A stretch of DNA of 64,000 bases from Chloroflexota bacterium (lineage in GTDB: Bacteria; Chloroflexota; Anaerolineae; Aggregatilineales; Phototrophicaceae). Shown here one piece after another: positions 34,964-42,496 of this stretch. The notes under the pieces are model-generated. The model had not been told where the DNA came from. It was given only the letters and a program-made list of their open reading frames with translations, and searched no databases. Location: positions 161,621-225,620 of the forward strand of contig JAPOXG010000001.1 in assembly GCA_026707225.1 (NCBI GenBank). The letters run 5' to 3'. Made by a program: the position numbers and the translations under genes. Position 1 is the first letter of the stretch. Every line of letters begins with the position of its first letter.

Positions 34964-34993
34964 ATTGTATCGGCCTTTGACAAGGCTTGCGAA
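34964..34993 (-). promoter_or_regulatory. Promoter for the C45-family gene
   Basis: On the minus strand TTCGCA (34993-34988) and TACAAT (34969-34964) are 18 bases apart. The start site near 34957 would exclude TTG 34964 as the start codon and supports GTG 34934. Confidence 0.4.
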
Positions 34994-35083
34994 AAGTGCA
35001 GCCGAGAAATTCGAATCAAGTACATTATTGGATATACTAACTATTTGTTTTGGATAGTCATTGTGCATAATATACGAAACGAG

Positions 35084-35112
35084 TTGACATACCAAGTATT
35101 CTTGCGAAGATA
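35084..35112 (+). promoter_or_regulatory. Candidate promoter for the secreted-protein island
   Basis: A perfect TTGACA at 35084-35089 is followed 17 bases later by AAGATA, a poor -10. The whole 34965-35160 stretch is rich in A and T and contains other -10-like words (TATACT at 35033, CATAAT at 35066), so the exact promoter is unclear. Confidence 0.35.
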
Positions 35113-35199
35113 AGGATGAAAACATATGTGGTTAGAAAGGAGGACATTGAAGTAGAGTTCTTTTGTCCATGAAGATTGAGGCTGGCAGGAGGAACGATC

Positions 35200-35427
35200 A
35201 TGAAACACATTACTTTGTTGATCACTTTCGTGGCGTTGCTGATCCCAACAGTTGCAATCAGAGCGGACACGGCGACTGTTGATCTTTCAGCCGACCCTTC
35301 CACTCGTGCCCAACAAGCAATTGCGCTAGCAGTCGCTCAAGGGCAGAATGTTCAGACAACTGCTTCAAAGTTGGCGGCTTTTATCAATGGACTGGAGAAT
35401 CCGAGCTTTGTTCACTCCGAGGCGTAA
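35200..35427 (+). CDS. Small secreted protein, N-terminal part before an in-frame TAA
   Basis: A 75-residue product of unknown function starting at ATG 35200, five bases after AGGAGGAA. A clear signal peptide (MKHITLLITFVALLIPTVAI-RADT) is followed by a helical, Ala/Gln-rich stretch (STRAQQAIALAVAQGQNVQ...KLAAFINGLENPSF). The stop TAA at 35425-35427 is followed in the same frame by 108 more sense codons, so this is probably the first part of a longer protein. Base use is markedly richer in A and T than in the flanking genes, which suggests transfer or relaxed selection. As written, the 75-residue peptide may still be made and exported. Confidence 0.6.
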   Translation: MKHITLLITFVALLIPTVAIRADTATVDLSADPSTRAQQAIALAVAQGQNVQTTASKLAAFINGLENPSFVHSEA

Positions 35428-35754
35428 TCATACACGACGAGCGCGCAAAGCGTAAAGCAATATAAGTGTAGAGCGTCTACGAGCGGAGCGTTCACGGGTC
35501 TAACCGTTAATTGGTGGGCGTATGCGAGGGTGGTTGATGGCCGCATTCAAGGCGATCCGTACCGTGAAGGCTTTAACCACTCCTATTACGGTGTACCGGG
35601 ATCTTACGCGGTTGTAACTGGCAGCGTAACCGCTTACACCAATAATGGGGGACGCAGGATAAGGCTCGACATGAATGGAACAGCGTCCATTTGGTTTCTC
35701 AGCATTCCTGTCGGTACAACGTCGCTTAACCTCACATGTTCCAAGAATGCGTAA
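35428..35754 (+). pseudogene. In-frame continuation of the secreted-protein gene after TAA
   Basis: After the TAA the same frame continues for 108 codons to TAA 35752-35754, with no good start codon and ribosome site of its own (a GTG lies at 35530). The translation is rich in Gly, Tyr, Asn, Ser and Thr, with NWWAYARV, SYAVVTGSVTAYTNN and IRLDMNG, like an extracellular beta-sandwich. Two cysteines (YKC... near the beginning and TCSKNA at the end) could form a disulfide in an exported product. The pattern fits one nonsense change in a gene of about 184 codons, or stop readthrough; an assembly or base-calling error cannot be excluded. Confidence 0.55.
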
Positions 35755-35764
35755 GGAGTGTCCA

Positions 35765-35857
35765 ATGCCTCAGTCGCTTTACACTGCTGAAATAGTGATA
35801 CTTGCGATAATTGCGATCTTCGTTGCAGTCTTTTGGCTGATAACTAGACGGCGATAG
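35765..35857 (+). CDS. 30-residue single-helix membrane peptide
   Basis: A very short frame beginning MPQSLYTAEIV, running through a strongly hydrophobic stretch (ILAIIAIFVAVFWLI) and ending TRRR. ATG 35765 follows a near-perfect AAGGAG at six bases, and the ribosome site overlaps the stop of the secreted-protein frame, so the two are arranged as an operon. The Arg-rich tail after the helix predicts an N-out, C-in single-pass peptide. I know of no family. Its size and charge would fit a small regulator, a toxin-like peptide or a partner of the secreted protein. Confidence 0.5.
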   Translation: MPQSLYTAEIVILAIIAIFVAVFWLITRRR

Positions 35858-35927
35858 TCGCGTTATGATCAGGCAACAACTGCACTGTCAGGTCACGTAG
35901 ACGCTAAACGCTGGTCATCGAACATTA

Positions 35928-36047
35928 TCACTGCAAAGCAAAATGGCGCGAGGGATTCCACCTTCGCGCCATATCCTCTTGATACAGGAGATGCGCAATC
36001 CGAGTGAATCTCTCAGTCAGTCTGTACTTCACAACGACCGCTTTCAT
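35928..36047 (-). CDS. Possible 39-residue small protein downstream of the chelatase locus
   Basis: A short minus-strand frame, MKAVVVKYRLTERFTRIAHLL... ending RHFALQ, basic and without a signal peptide. ATG 36047 has a very strong ribosome site (GGGAGG, seven bases away), the best argument that it is translated. It begins 48 nt after the VWA stop. Its second half is encoded by the stem-loop at 35943-35972, which could equally be a terminator of the chelatase transcript, so the frame may be fortuitous. No family recognised. Confidence 0.35.
   Translation of the reverse strand: MKAVVVKYRLTERFTRIAHLLYQEDMARRWNPSRHFALQ
35943..35972 (-). terminator. Stem-loop, probable terminator of the chelatase transcript
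   Basis: A 12-bp stem (one G-T pair) with a 6-nt loop. Read on the minus strand it is followed by TTTTGCTTTGC, a T-rich tract. It lies about 120 nt after the VWA stop. Read on the plus strand no T-run follows, so it would terminate mainly the chelatase side. Confidence 0.5.
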
Positions 36048-36095
36048 CAAATTTCCTCCCAGGAAGTATCAAGTCCATTGCGCACTGTCTTCGGT

Positions 36096-37070
36096 CTATA
36101 TCTTGTCCATCTCGGCGCGGACGGTATCGAGCAGGCTGTCGGCGCGGATTTGCGCCAGCGTATAGCAGGGACCGCCCAGCTGATCGGCCAGGCGCTGCGC
36201 CAAGCCCTGATCGAAAGCGACGTGCTCCATATTGATAGTCACGGTGCGGATATCGGCTTCCTGTATTTTGCGCGCGATCGAGTGCGCTTCGTCTTGCGGC
36301 GAGACCGAGTCGCTGATTGAGACGTTGCCGGCGCCATCGGTCAGCAAGATCATCATCGGCATCACATCGGGATTCAGATTCTTCTCGCGCATGACCGCTT
36401 CGTAAGTCAGCAGCAGCCCGGCCGAGAGTGGCGTTTTGCCGCCGACCGGGATATCAGCCATCGCCTCTTTTGCCAGGACCACCGAGTTTGTCGGGGGTAG
36501 GACCAGGGAGGCGCGGTCTTTTTGAAAGACGACCAAGCCCACTCGATCACGCCGCTGGTAGGCGTCGGTTAGCAGCGACATGATGGCGCCTTTGGTCGCC
36601 TGCATGCGCTCGGAGACGGCCATGCTCCAGGAAGCGTCCACCGTGAACATGATCAGGTTGGCGGCTTTGCGCACGCGGACCTTCTCCTGCAAGTCGGTTT
36701 TGCGCAGGGCGTAGGCCATGCCGGTTTCCTGCTTCTGTTCGCCGCGCACCATCTGGAAGGGGGCGGCGGCGCGCAGGGTGGCGTCAAAGGCGATATCGCG
36801 CGGCTTTTCGCCCGCTTGCCGCGCGCGCACGTAACGCCCCCGTTTGCGATCGGTGCGGGTGGTGGAGCGCCGCCCGGATTGACGGCGGGTCATGCGGTCG
36901 AGTTGGGTATTGAGCTTGCGCGTTTCGAATTCGGCTTGCGATTGGATTTGCTGGCCGCCTTCCCACCAGCGCGCGTCAGAGGTGGGAAAGACATCTTGCG
37001 GGGCGGCTTCGGTTTGCCCGAGTTCTTGATCTTGCGGCTCGCCTTCGCCGCTTACAGACTCACTTTTTTT
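36096..37070 (-). CDS. Von Willebrand (VWA) domain of a Mg/Co-chelatase medium subunit, probably reached by -1 frameshift
   Basis: The frame is open from 37070 and encodes an acidic Gln/Glu linker, a conserved-looking WWEGGQQIQSQ...RKLNTQLDRM segment, a basic stretch (RRQSGRRSTT) and a VWA domain. The MIDAS motif is VDASWS with the TPLSAG Thr and the LTDGAGN Asp. This matches the C-terminal half of ChlD/BchD/CobT-type chelatase subunits. The only start codon in frame is ATG 36893, with no ribosome site, and it would drop the linker. The AAA+ frame (37052-38173) ends inside this linker just after an A9 run; a -1 slip there would give a 692-residue AAA+-linker-VWA protein. Ends 36096. Confidence 0.8.
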   Translation of the reverse strand, partial: KKSESVSGEGEPQDQELGQTEAAPQDVFPTSDARWWEGGQQIQSQAEFETRKLNTQLDRMTRRQSGRRSTTRTDRKRGRYVRARQAGEKPRDIAFDATLRAAAPFQMVRGEQKQETGMAYALRKTDLQEKVRVRKAANLIMFTVDASWSMAVSERMQATKGAIMSLLTDAYQRRDRVGLVVFQKDRASLVLPPTNSVVLAKEAMADIPVGGKTPLSAGLLLTYEAVMREKNLNPDVMPMMILLTDGAGNVSISDSVSPQDEAHSIARKIQEADIRTVTINMEHVAFDQGLAQRLADQLGGPCYTLAQIRADSLLDTVRAEMDKI

Positions 37071-37072
37071 TT
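37034..37072 (-). promoter_or_regulatory. Putative -1 ribosomal frameshift site (A9 run and hairpin)
   Basis: On the minus strand the AAA+ frame reads ACT AAA AAA AAA GTG AGT CTG TAA, so nine A residues (37072-37064) precede its stop. The VWA frame is exactly -1 to it and opens at this run. A 5-bp hairpin (GCGGC/GCCGC, 37051-37034) begins just after the stop, about 12 nt beyond the run, and could stimulate slippage. Programmed -1 frameshifting in chlD genes, giving small and medium chelatase subunits, has been reported for other prokaryotes. Confidence 0.65.
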
Positions 37073-38173
37073 AGTCTGCGTCGCCTGCTCGTCGCTGTCT
37101 TCGGTGAATTCGCCAGCTTCTTCGCCCTCACCAATTTCCTGCCGCTTCTCATCGACGGCCGATTCGACCGCGTTGAGATCGGCTTGGGCGTCGTTAAAGG
37201 GACCGCGCTTCAGGCGATGTGGAATGGTCAAGCGGATAGCGATGGTGATGTCTCGGTCGTTGATGGCGGCGCGCCCTTCGTAGGCGGCATGGGCGCGCGC
37301 CGCTTTCAGGATGACCAGGTCGGCGCGATGCCCGTCAATTTGCAGATCGCTGGTGATGCTGGCGATGACGCGCAAATCTTGTGTCTTGTGGGTGACGTCA
37401 TCGATGATATCACTGGCGGCGGCGATACGCTGGGACAGCTGTTCATCGACCGGGTCCCAATCGTCTTTAAAGCGGAGCGGACTGTTTTCGTAGGCAATAT
37501 GGCGCTCCAGGATTTCGATGCGTTCGGCCGCGTCTTTGATGCTGGTGACATCGACGGAGAGGGCGAAGCGGTCCAGCAGCTGCGGGCGCAGGTCGCCTTC
37601 TTCCGGATTCATCGTGCCGACTAAAATGAAGCGGGCTGGGTGGCTGAAGCTGATGCCTTCGCGCTCGACGATATTGACGCCCATCGCCGCGCTATCGAGC
37701 AGGAGATCGACGATATGGTCGTCGAGCAGATTGATTTCGTCCACATAAAGGATGCCGCGGTTTGCATTGGCCAGAACGCCGGTGTCGAAGTGGCGCTCGC
37801 CAAATTGAATCGCTTTTTCGATGTCAAGCGTGCCGACGACGCGATCTTCGGTGGCGCTGACCGGCAGGTCGACGAAGCTGATGCGCCGGCGCGCCGTCGG
37901 TATCTCCTCCCTGTCTTCGTATTTGCTGCGCGCGAAATCTGACCAGGATTCGCGGCGGAAAGGATCGTCATTGAAGGGCGAATCGGAAATCACATCAATC
38001 TCGGGCAAGAGCGCGGCCAGGGCGCGCGCGGCGGTGGATTTTCCGGTGCCGCGTTCGCCACGAATCAGCACGCCGCCGATCCTCATGTCGATGGCGTTGA
38101 GGATCAAAGCGAGTTTCATCAGGTCCTGGCCGACGATGGCAGTAAATGGATAGACGGGTGGTCGTTTGCTCAT
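37052..38173 (-). CDS. AAA+ ATPase subunit of a Mg/Co-chelatase (ChlI/CobS-like)
   Basis: A 373-residue AAA+ protein, the motor for metal insertion into a tetrapyrrole. Walker A is GERGTGKS (39-46), Walker B ILYVDEINLLDD (D145/E146), and GTMNPEEGDLRPQLLDRFALSVDV holds sensor 1 and the Arg finger typical of the chelatase family. VGTLDIEKAIQFGERHFDTGVLANANRG is the characteristic insertion. After about residue 335 comes an acidic tail (EKRQEIGEGEEAGEFTEDSDE) that looks like the start of a ChlD linker, then KKKVSL and stop. It thus looks like the front half of a ChlD-type gene cut short by its own frame. No ChlH/CobN-type subunit is in the window. Confidence 0.9.
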   Translation of the reverse strand: MSKRPPVYPFTAIVGQDLMKLALILNAIDMRIGGVLIRGERGTGKSTAARALAALLPEIDVISDSPFNDDPFRRESWSDFARSKYEDREEIPTARRRISFVDLPVSATEDRVVGTLDIEKAIQFGERHFDTGVLANANRGILYVDEINLLDDHIVDLLLDSAAMGVNIVEREGISFSHPARFILVGTMNPEEGDLRPQLLDRFALSVDVTSIKDAAERIEILERHIAYENSPLRFKDDWDPVDEQLSQRIAAASDIIDDVTHKTQDLRVIASITSDLQIDGHRADLVILKAARAHAAYEGRAAINDRDITIAIRLTIPHRLKRGPFNDAQADLNAVESAVDEKRQEIGEGEEAGEFTEDSDEQATQTKKKVSL

Positions 38174-38216
38174 TTAACTGAAAGATTCCTTGAGGCTCGC
38201 TCCAACTGAATGCGCC

Positions 38217-38245
38217 ATTATAGTCCGGCGAGATATGCCTGACAA
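38217..38245 (-). promoter_or_regulatory. Strong promoter for the chelatase locus
   Basis: On the minus strand TTGTCA (38245-38240) and a perfect TATAAT (38222-38217) are 17 bases apart. Transcription would start near 38210, leaving a leader of about 37 nt. Confidence 0.65.
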
Positions 38246-38350
38246 TTGCGAGGTTAGGGAAACGGCTAGAATGCGAAACGATTTCCTTGAGCGAAGAACT
38301 AGCAGTTTTCAATTTGGAGGGCGCAGGTTAGTCCGAGTTGTGGTTAAGCG

Positions 38351-40321
38351 CTATGAATCGGAGACGGTGGATGAAGGCCTTATGGACAGATCCGGCGCCG
38401 ATAAAGCGGTGGCGGTCGCGATTGCCGTCCCGGCTCGCGTGGGTCGGAGCGCAAGCGTCGCTGTCGGCAAAGGAGGCATATCGCTGACCACCGTCAGGTT
38501 CGCCGGTTCAAATCCATGACAGCGGAAGTTGGTATGAAAGCCCCAGCCACGGTCTCCGTTGGCCAATTCCACATGCAGCCAATCGGCCGCCGCGGTGACG
38601 CCTTTTGCCAATACGGGCACATTTTGCACGGCATAGTTGGCGCGCTCAAAGCGGGAATCCGGTCCGGCGTAGAGCTGCGTATCGCCAATCGGCGTACATT
38701 CCGGATCTCGGACCGCAATTGGTATCGCGCGCGTCGTCCTGCCGCCGATTTCGTCTTCCGCCGTGAGGATGATTTCGAAGTTGTCGGCTGGCGCGCCGGC
38801 GATGACGATCTCGCCTTCGTCGCCGGCGACCTGCCTTTGGACAGTCTCGAAACCGGCCGGCAGGGCGATATCCAAAGCGACCGCGCCTTCAACGCGCCAG
38901 TAGATGGTCAGGTCGCTTTGAATATCGCGCAGCAGACTTGACTTGGCCGCGGCAAATCTTCGGACGATCACGGGTTGGTAAACGTTGAGGCGCTGGTACT
39001 CCTTATCAGTCGCGTCGCCGTTTAAGGCGATCAGAGCGATGTCAATCGGGTCAATATAACCCCGAGTTTCAAGCGTGTAGCGTGAAGCGTGCGCGGGCAA
39101 CTCAGCGATTGGCAGGCCATTAACCTCGATCACGTAGCGCAGCGCTTCGGCGGCCGCCCAGCTTAATTCGGCCGGTTCGCCCTGCGCCACCGTTTCTTCG
39201 GACAGAGTGAATGAAGTGATCGCCGGTTGGGGCGGCTGATACAGCAAAGTGGCAAGCGCCAGAGCCAGAATCACGATCGAGATCGCGGCCGCGGCAAGCG
39301 CGCGGTAGTCGAGAATTGGTTTGACCGTGACGGTCGCGGGCAGGGCGACAGTATAATCGCCGGGCGCGCGCGCCTCCGCCAGAAGCGCAAAGGTATAGTC
39401 AACCGGCTTGCCCAGCAATGGTTGGTGGCGCGGTTCGACGATGGCGCTGATGACCGCGCGTTCATGCGCCTTAAGCCGAAGCGCGTCTTGCGCCAGCCTG
39501 ACGCGAAGCTGCTGGCTGGGATCGTGAAAGCCCAATTGGAGCGTCAGCTCTTCGTTGCCCAGATTTAGCAAAGCCAGGTTGAAGCGATCGCGCGCTCGGA
39601 CGCGAGGCGGCTCAACCGCGGCGCTCAAGCCACCGACGCCGCCGACCTCAATCAGCAGCGCAAGTTGAACCGATTCGTCCCCGCCGTCGAGTTGACGGAC
39701 AGTAATGATGAGCGGATATTCGCCCGGCGCGCAGTCGTGATTTCGAGTCGGCTTGAACCGCAAGAGCAAGTCGACGGCGTCGTTGGCGGCGACAGAGAAA
39801 GTAAGGTCATTGGGACTCATCCATTCACTTGGCAGCCCAGCAGTCTCTAGGCGAAATAGTCCGTCGCTTTCGCTGAGGTTGGTGACGCTGAGGCTGGTCG
39901 AAGCGGCCGAGAATCGCCAGACTTTGACTGTGCCTGTTTCGAGCCGGGCGCGGAAATGGGCGGCCGTCGGCTGCGTCGCGTCGCTGATCGCGGCCATCGC
40001 CACGGTTGGCTCCTCGCTGCTCTGATAGAATATGATGCGCAATAAGCCCGCTCGGATATGGCAGATTTCTCGCAGCCGCCGCGGTTCGTTGAGGGGCGCG
40101 GGCTCGCCATCATCAGTTGTCAAGTGGAGGGCGTCCAGATTGGTCAGGTAAACACTGTCGCCCGCGCGGCTGAAGCGGAGGTGGCGCGCCGCGAGGCTGG
40201 CATCGGACACCCGAATGGAATTGCCGGCCGCGCTGCCAATGGTGATCGCGTCTTGATCCAGAACATAGGATGCGCTGCGTCCATCTGGATACCGAATGTC
40301 TAGGCGGCTCTGAAAAGTCAT
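38351..40321 (-). CDS. FHA-domain transmembrane protein with SH3-like C-terminus
   Basis: A 656-residue protein in which a cytosolic phosphothreonine-binding FHA domain opens the chain (ITIGSAAGNSIRVSD...ARHLRF, about 1-100). Two Ig/NPCBM-like beta domains follow (to ~335), then one helix at 341-360 and a C-terminal part with a further Ig-like domain and an SH3-like module (DTQLYAGPDSRFERANYAV...GWGFHTNF, ~570-620) and a Thr/Ala-rich tail. There is no signal peptide, so the orientation (FHA inside, SH3 outside) is inferred from the single helix. FHA proteins read Thr phosphorylation by PknB-type kinases such as that at 25368-27605. Function unknown. Confidence 0.78.
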   Translation of the reverse strand: MTFQSRLDIRYPDGRSASYVLDQDAITIGSAAGNSIRVSDASLAARHLRFSRAGDSVYLTNLDALHLTTDDGEPAPLNEPRRLREICHIRAGLLRIIFYQSSEEPTVAMAAISDATQPTAAHFRARLETGTVKVWRFSAASTSLSVTNLSESDGLFRLETAGLPSEWMSPNDLTFSVAANDAVDLLLRFKPTRNHDCAPGEYPLIITVRQLDGGDESVQLALLIEVGGVGGLSAAVEPPRVRARDRFNLALLNLGNEELTLQLGFHDPSQQLRVRLAQDALRLKAHERAVISAIVEPRHQPLLGKPVDYTFALLAEARAPGDYTVALPATVTVKPILDYRALAAAAISIVILALALATLLYQPPQPAITSFTLSEETVAQGEPAELSWAAAEALRYVIEVNGLPIAELPAHASRYTLETRGYIDPIDIALIALNGDATDKEYQRLNVYQPVIVRRFAAAKSSLLRDIQSDLTIYWRVEGAVALDIALPAGFETVQRQVAGDEGEIVIAGAPADNFEIILTAEDEIGGRTTRAIPIAVRDPECTPIGDTQLYAGPDSRFERANYAVQNVPVLAKGVTAAADWLHVELANGDRGWGFHTNFRCHGFEPANLTVVSDMPPLPTATLALRPTRAGTAIATATALSAPDLSIRPSSTVSDS

Positions 40322-40492
40322 CGCGTCCGTCGTGTTTGGCGCGTCAGGTTGCTTAAGGTCATTCTAGCTTGGAGAATGAATCAGGACTAGACGCAGGCGC
40401 AGAGCCAGCGGCGGCGGCGGCAAAGCGTCGCCTTGATGAGACTGGGCGCCTGTAGTAAGTTTCGAAGGGCAAGATCGCGCCAGGACATTGGG

Positions 40493-41440
40493 ATGAAGCG
40501 AGAGACAATCATCTGTGTGACGCCCAATGCCGCGTTGGACCGGACGATGGTCGTCCCGGATTTCGCCATTGGACATATTTCGCGGATTGACCGGGCGATT
40601 GCCGTGCCGGGCGGCAAAGGATTGAATGTGGCGCGCGCGGTTAAGATTTTAGGCGGGGCGCCCGTGGCGATGGGGCTGCTCGGCGGTCACACCGGGCGCA
40701 TGATCGCCGCGATGTGGGCCGAAGACGGCTTTGAGGCTGAATGGACAGAATTTGATGGCGAGACTCGGACATGCACGATTATTGCGAATCAAGAGGGCGT
40801 TTCGACGGTGATCAACGAGTCTGGTCTCATCGCTCCCGCGGACTGGAAGGCGCTGGCCGCTGACATTTGCCGCGCGGCGGAGCGAGACCATGTGAGCGCG
40901 ATCTGCCTCTGCGGCAGCATACCGCTGGGCGCGCCAACTGACGCCCCGAGCGAATTGATCGCGCGATTGAAGGGCATCGGCGCGCGCGTCTGGGTGGACA
41001 GCAGCAAGGCGGCTTTGAGGAATGCTATACAAGCGAAACCATTCGCGATCAAGGTCAACCGGGATGAGATCGCGGCGGCGCTCGGGATTGAGCCGCGCCG
41101 GATCCGCGACATCATATCGGCTGCGAAAAACTTGGTCGATGCAGGAACGCGCGTCGTGGTCATTTCCTTGGGCGCGGAGGGCGCTCTGCTGGTGACGGAG
41201 AATCGGATCGTCAGAGGAAGGCCGCCGGCGATTCAGCCGGTCGATCCGATCGCCAGCGGCGATTGCCTGCACGCCGGCATCGTCACCGCCTTGGCCGCGG
41301 GGAAGGATATCGCCGAGGCGCTTCGCTGCGGCGTCGCCGCCGGTACAGCCAACGCCTTGTACGCCGGTGGCGCGCAGTTTCCTTATAATGACTATCGAGG
41401 CGTCTTGCGGCAAACGCGTATCGAAGTTGAGCCGCTTTGA
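40493..41440 (+). CDS. PfkB-family sugar kinase (1-phosphofructokinase/tagatose-6-phosphate kinase type)
   Basis: A 315-residue ribokinase-fold kinase. The hexose-phosphate-kinase opening is TPNAALDRTM, with PGGKGLNVARAVKILGG as signature 1. The anion-hole/catalytic region near residue 258 reads PIASGDCLHAGIVTALAAG, with 'ASGD' in place of the commoner 'GAGD'; the catalytic Asp is kept. This arrangement suits 1-phosphofructokinase or tagatose-6-phosphate kinase more than ribokinase. Start ATG 40493 after AGGA; the frame extends to TTG 40433 without support. It stands alone, with no phosphotransferase genes nearby, so the sugar phosphate is uncertain. Confidence 0.85.
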   Translation: MKRETIICVTPNAALDRTMVVPDFAIGHISRIDRAIAVPGGKGLNVARAVKILGGAPVAMGLLGGHTGRMIAAMWAEDGFEAEWTEFDGETRTCTIIANQEGVSTVINESGLIAPADWKALAADICRAAERDHVSAICLCGSIPLGAPTDAPSELIARLKGIGARVWVDSSKAALRNAIQAKPFAIKVNRDEIAAALGIEPRRIRDIISAAKNLVDAGTRVVVISLGAEGALLVTENRIVRGRPPAIQPVDPIASGDCLHAGIVTALAAGKDIAEALRCGVAAGTANALYAGGAQFPYNDYRGVLRQTRIEVEPL

Positions 41441-41451
41441 ATCGGCGAGAA

Positions 41452-41481
41452 TTTACACTTTGTTTAAAGATTTAATATAGA
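41452..41481 (+). promoter_or_regulatory. Promoter for the Gld-like ABC operon
   Basis: TTTACA (41452-41457) and TATAGA (41476-41481) are 18 bases apart in an A/T-rich stretch directly after the kinase gene. It gives a leader of about 85 nt before GTG 41573. Confidence 0.4.
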
Positions 41482-41572
41482 TTTTTCGCGCCAGATTTCT
41501 ATCATGGCGGTCGATTCTGCCGAGAATGCCAGGCGGGCGCTTGTACGACGACGAGAAGAAAGGCTTTGGCTT

Positions 41573-42487
41573 GTGATTTCTGTGCGTAACATTGCCAAGA
41601 GCTACGGCAGCATTCGCGCGCTCCACGGCGTCAGCTTTGAAATTCAGCCGGGCGAGATCGTTGGCTTGCTGGGTCCAAATGGCGCGGGCAAATCAACCGC
41701 GATCAAAATCATCACCGGTTTTCTGCATCCGGATGAGGGCTCGGTCGAGATCGACGGCAAGCGCGTCTTGACCGAATTGCATGCGGTGCAAGCAAAGCTC
41801 GGCTATCTATCGGAGAATACGCCGCTTTATCCTGAGCTTTCAGTGCAGGCTTATCTCGCCATGATGGCCGAACTGCGCGGCGTAGAGACCACTGATTTCA
41901 TTCCATTGCTGTCGGACGCGGTCTATGGCGCGGGCTTGGAGGGTTATCTGACGCGGCCGATCGCATCATTGAGCAAGGGGCTGCGGCAGCGGGTTGGCTT
42001 GGCGCAGGCGATCTTGCACAAGCCGCCCTTTCTCATCCTGGACGAACCGACGGTGGGATTGGATCCGACGCAGATTGTCGAAATCCGCGCCTTGATCAAG
42101 TCGCTGGCGCGGGATAGCACCATCCTCTTTTCGTCGCATATCCTGTCAGAGGTGGAGGCGATTTGTGACCGCGTCATCATCATCATCAACGGTGAAGTGA
42201 AAGCCGATCAGAGTCTGCGCGAATTGAGCATGAGCCACGACGCCACGCTGGTGCTCGAGCAAGATAACGAAGAAGTCGCTGGGGCGCTGGCTTTGCTGGA
42301 GGGCATTTCACGGGTTCAGCCGGTGCGCTCGAGCGACGATTATCCGGCTTATCGAATCACCGGCTCCGCTGATATCACGCCGAGCGTCTACACGATGGCG
42401 CGCGACCGAAACTGGCGCTTGCGCGAGCTGCGCCGCGACACGGTCACGCTCGAAACCTTCTTCAATCAACTGGCGACCACGGCTTAG
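41573..42487 (+). CDS. ABC transporter ATP-binding protein (GldA/ABC-2 type)
   Basis: A 304-residue ATPase of an ABC-2-type exporter. Walker A GPNGAGKS, the signature SLSKGLRQRVGLAQAI, Walker B LILDEPTVGLDP and switch histidine SSHIL are present. The C-terminal ~80 residues are the short extension common to this class. Start GTG 41573 (MISVRNIAKSYG) follows AAAGG and fits the family; the frame reaches ATG 41504 but without a ribosome site and with an Arg-rich leader. The next gene, 9 nt on, encodes the permease fused to a GldG-like domain, and then DUF4340, a set also found in gliding-type ABC systems. Confidence 0.9.
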   Translation: MISVRNIAKSYGSIRALHGVSFEIQPGEIVGLLGPNGAGKSTAIKIITGFLHPDEGSVEIDGKRVLTELHAVQAKLGYLSENTPLYPELSVQAYLAMMAELRGVETTDFIPLLSDAVYGAGLEGYLTRPIASLSKGLRQRVGLAQAILHKPPFLILDEPTVGLDPTQIVEIRALIKSLARDSTILFSSHILSEVEAICDRVIIIINGEVKADQSLRELSMSHDATLVLEQDNEEVAGALALLEGISRVQPVRSSDDYPAYRITGSADITPSVYTMARDRNWRLRELRRDTVTLETFFNQLATTA

Positions 42488-42496
42488 GAGACGGCG

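Noticed and set aside
35058..35303. 81-codon minus-strand frame over the secreted-protein start
   Set aside because: It has no ribosome site and runs antisense to a frame with a good ribosome site and a signal peptide.
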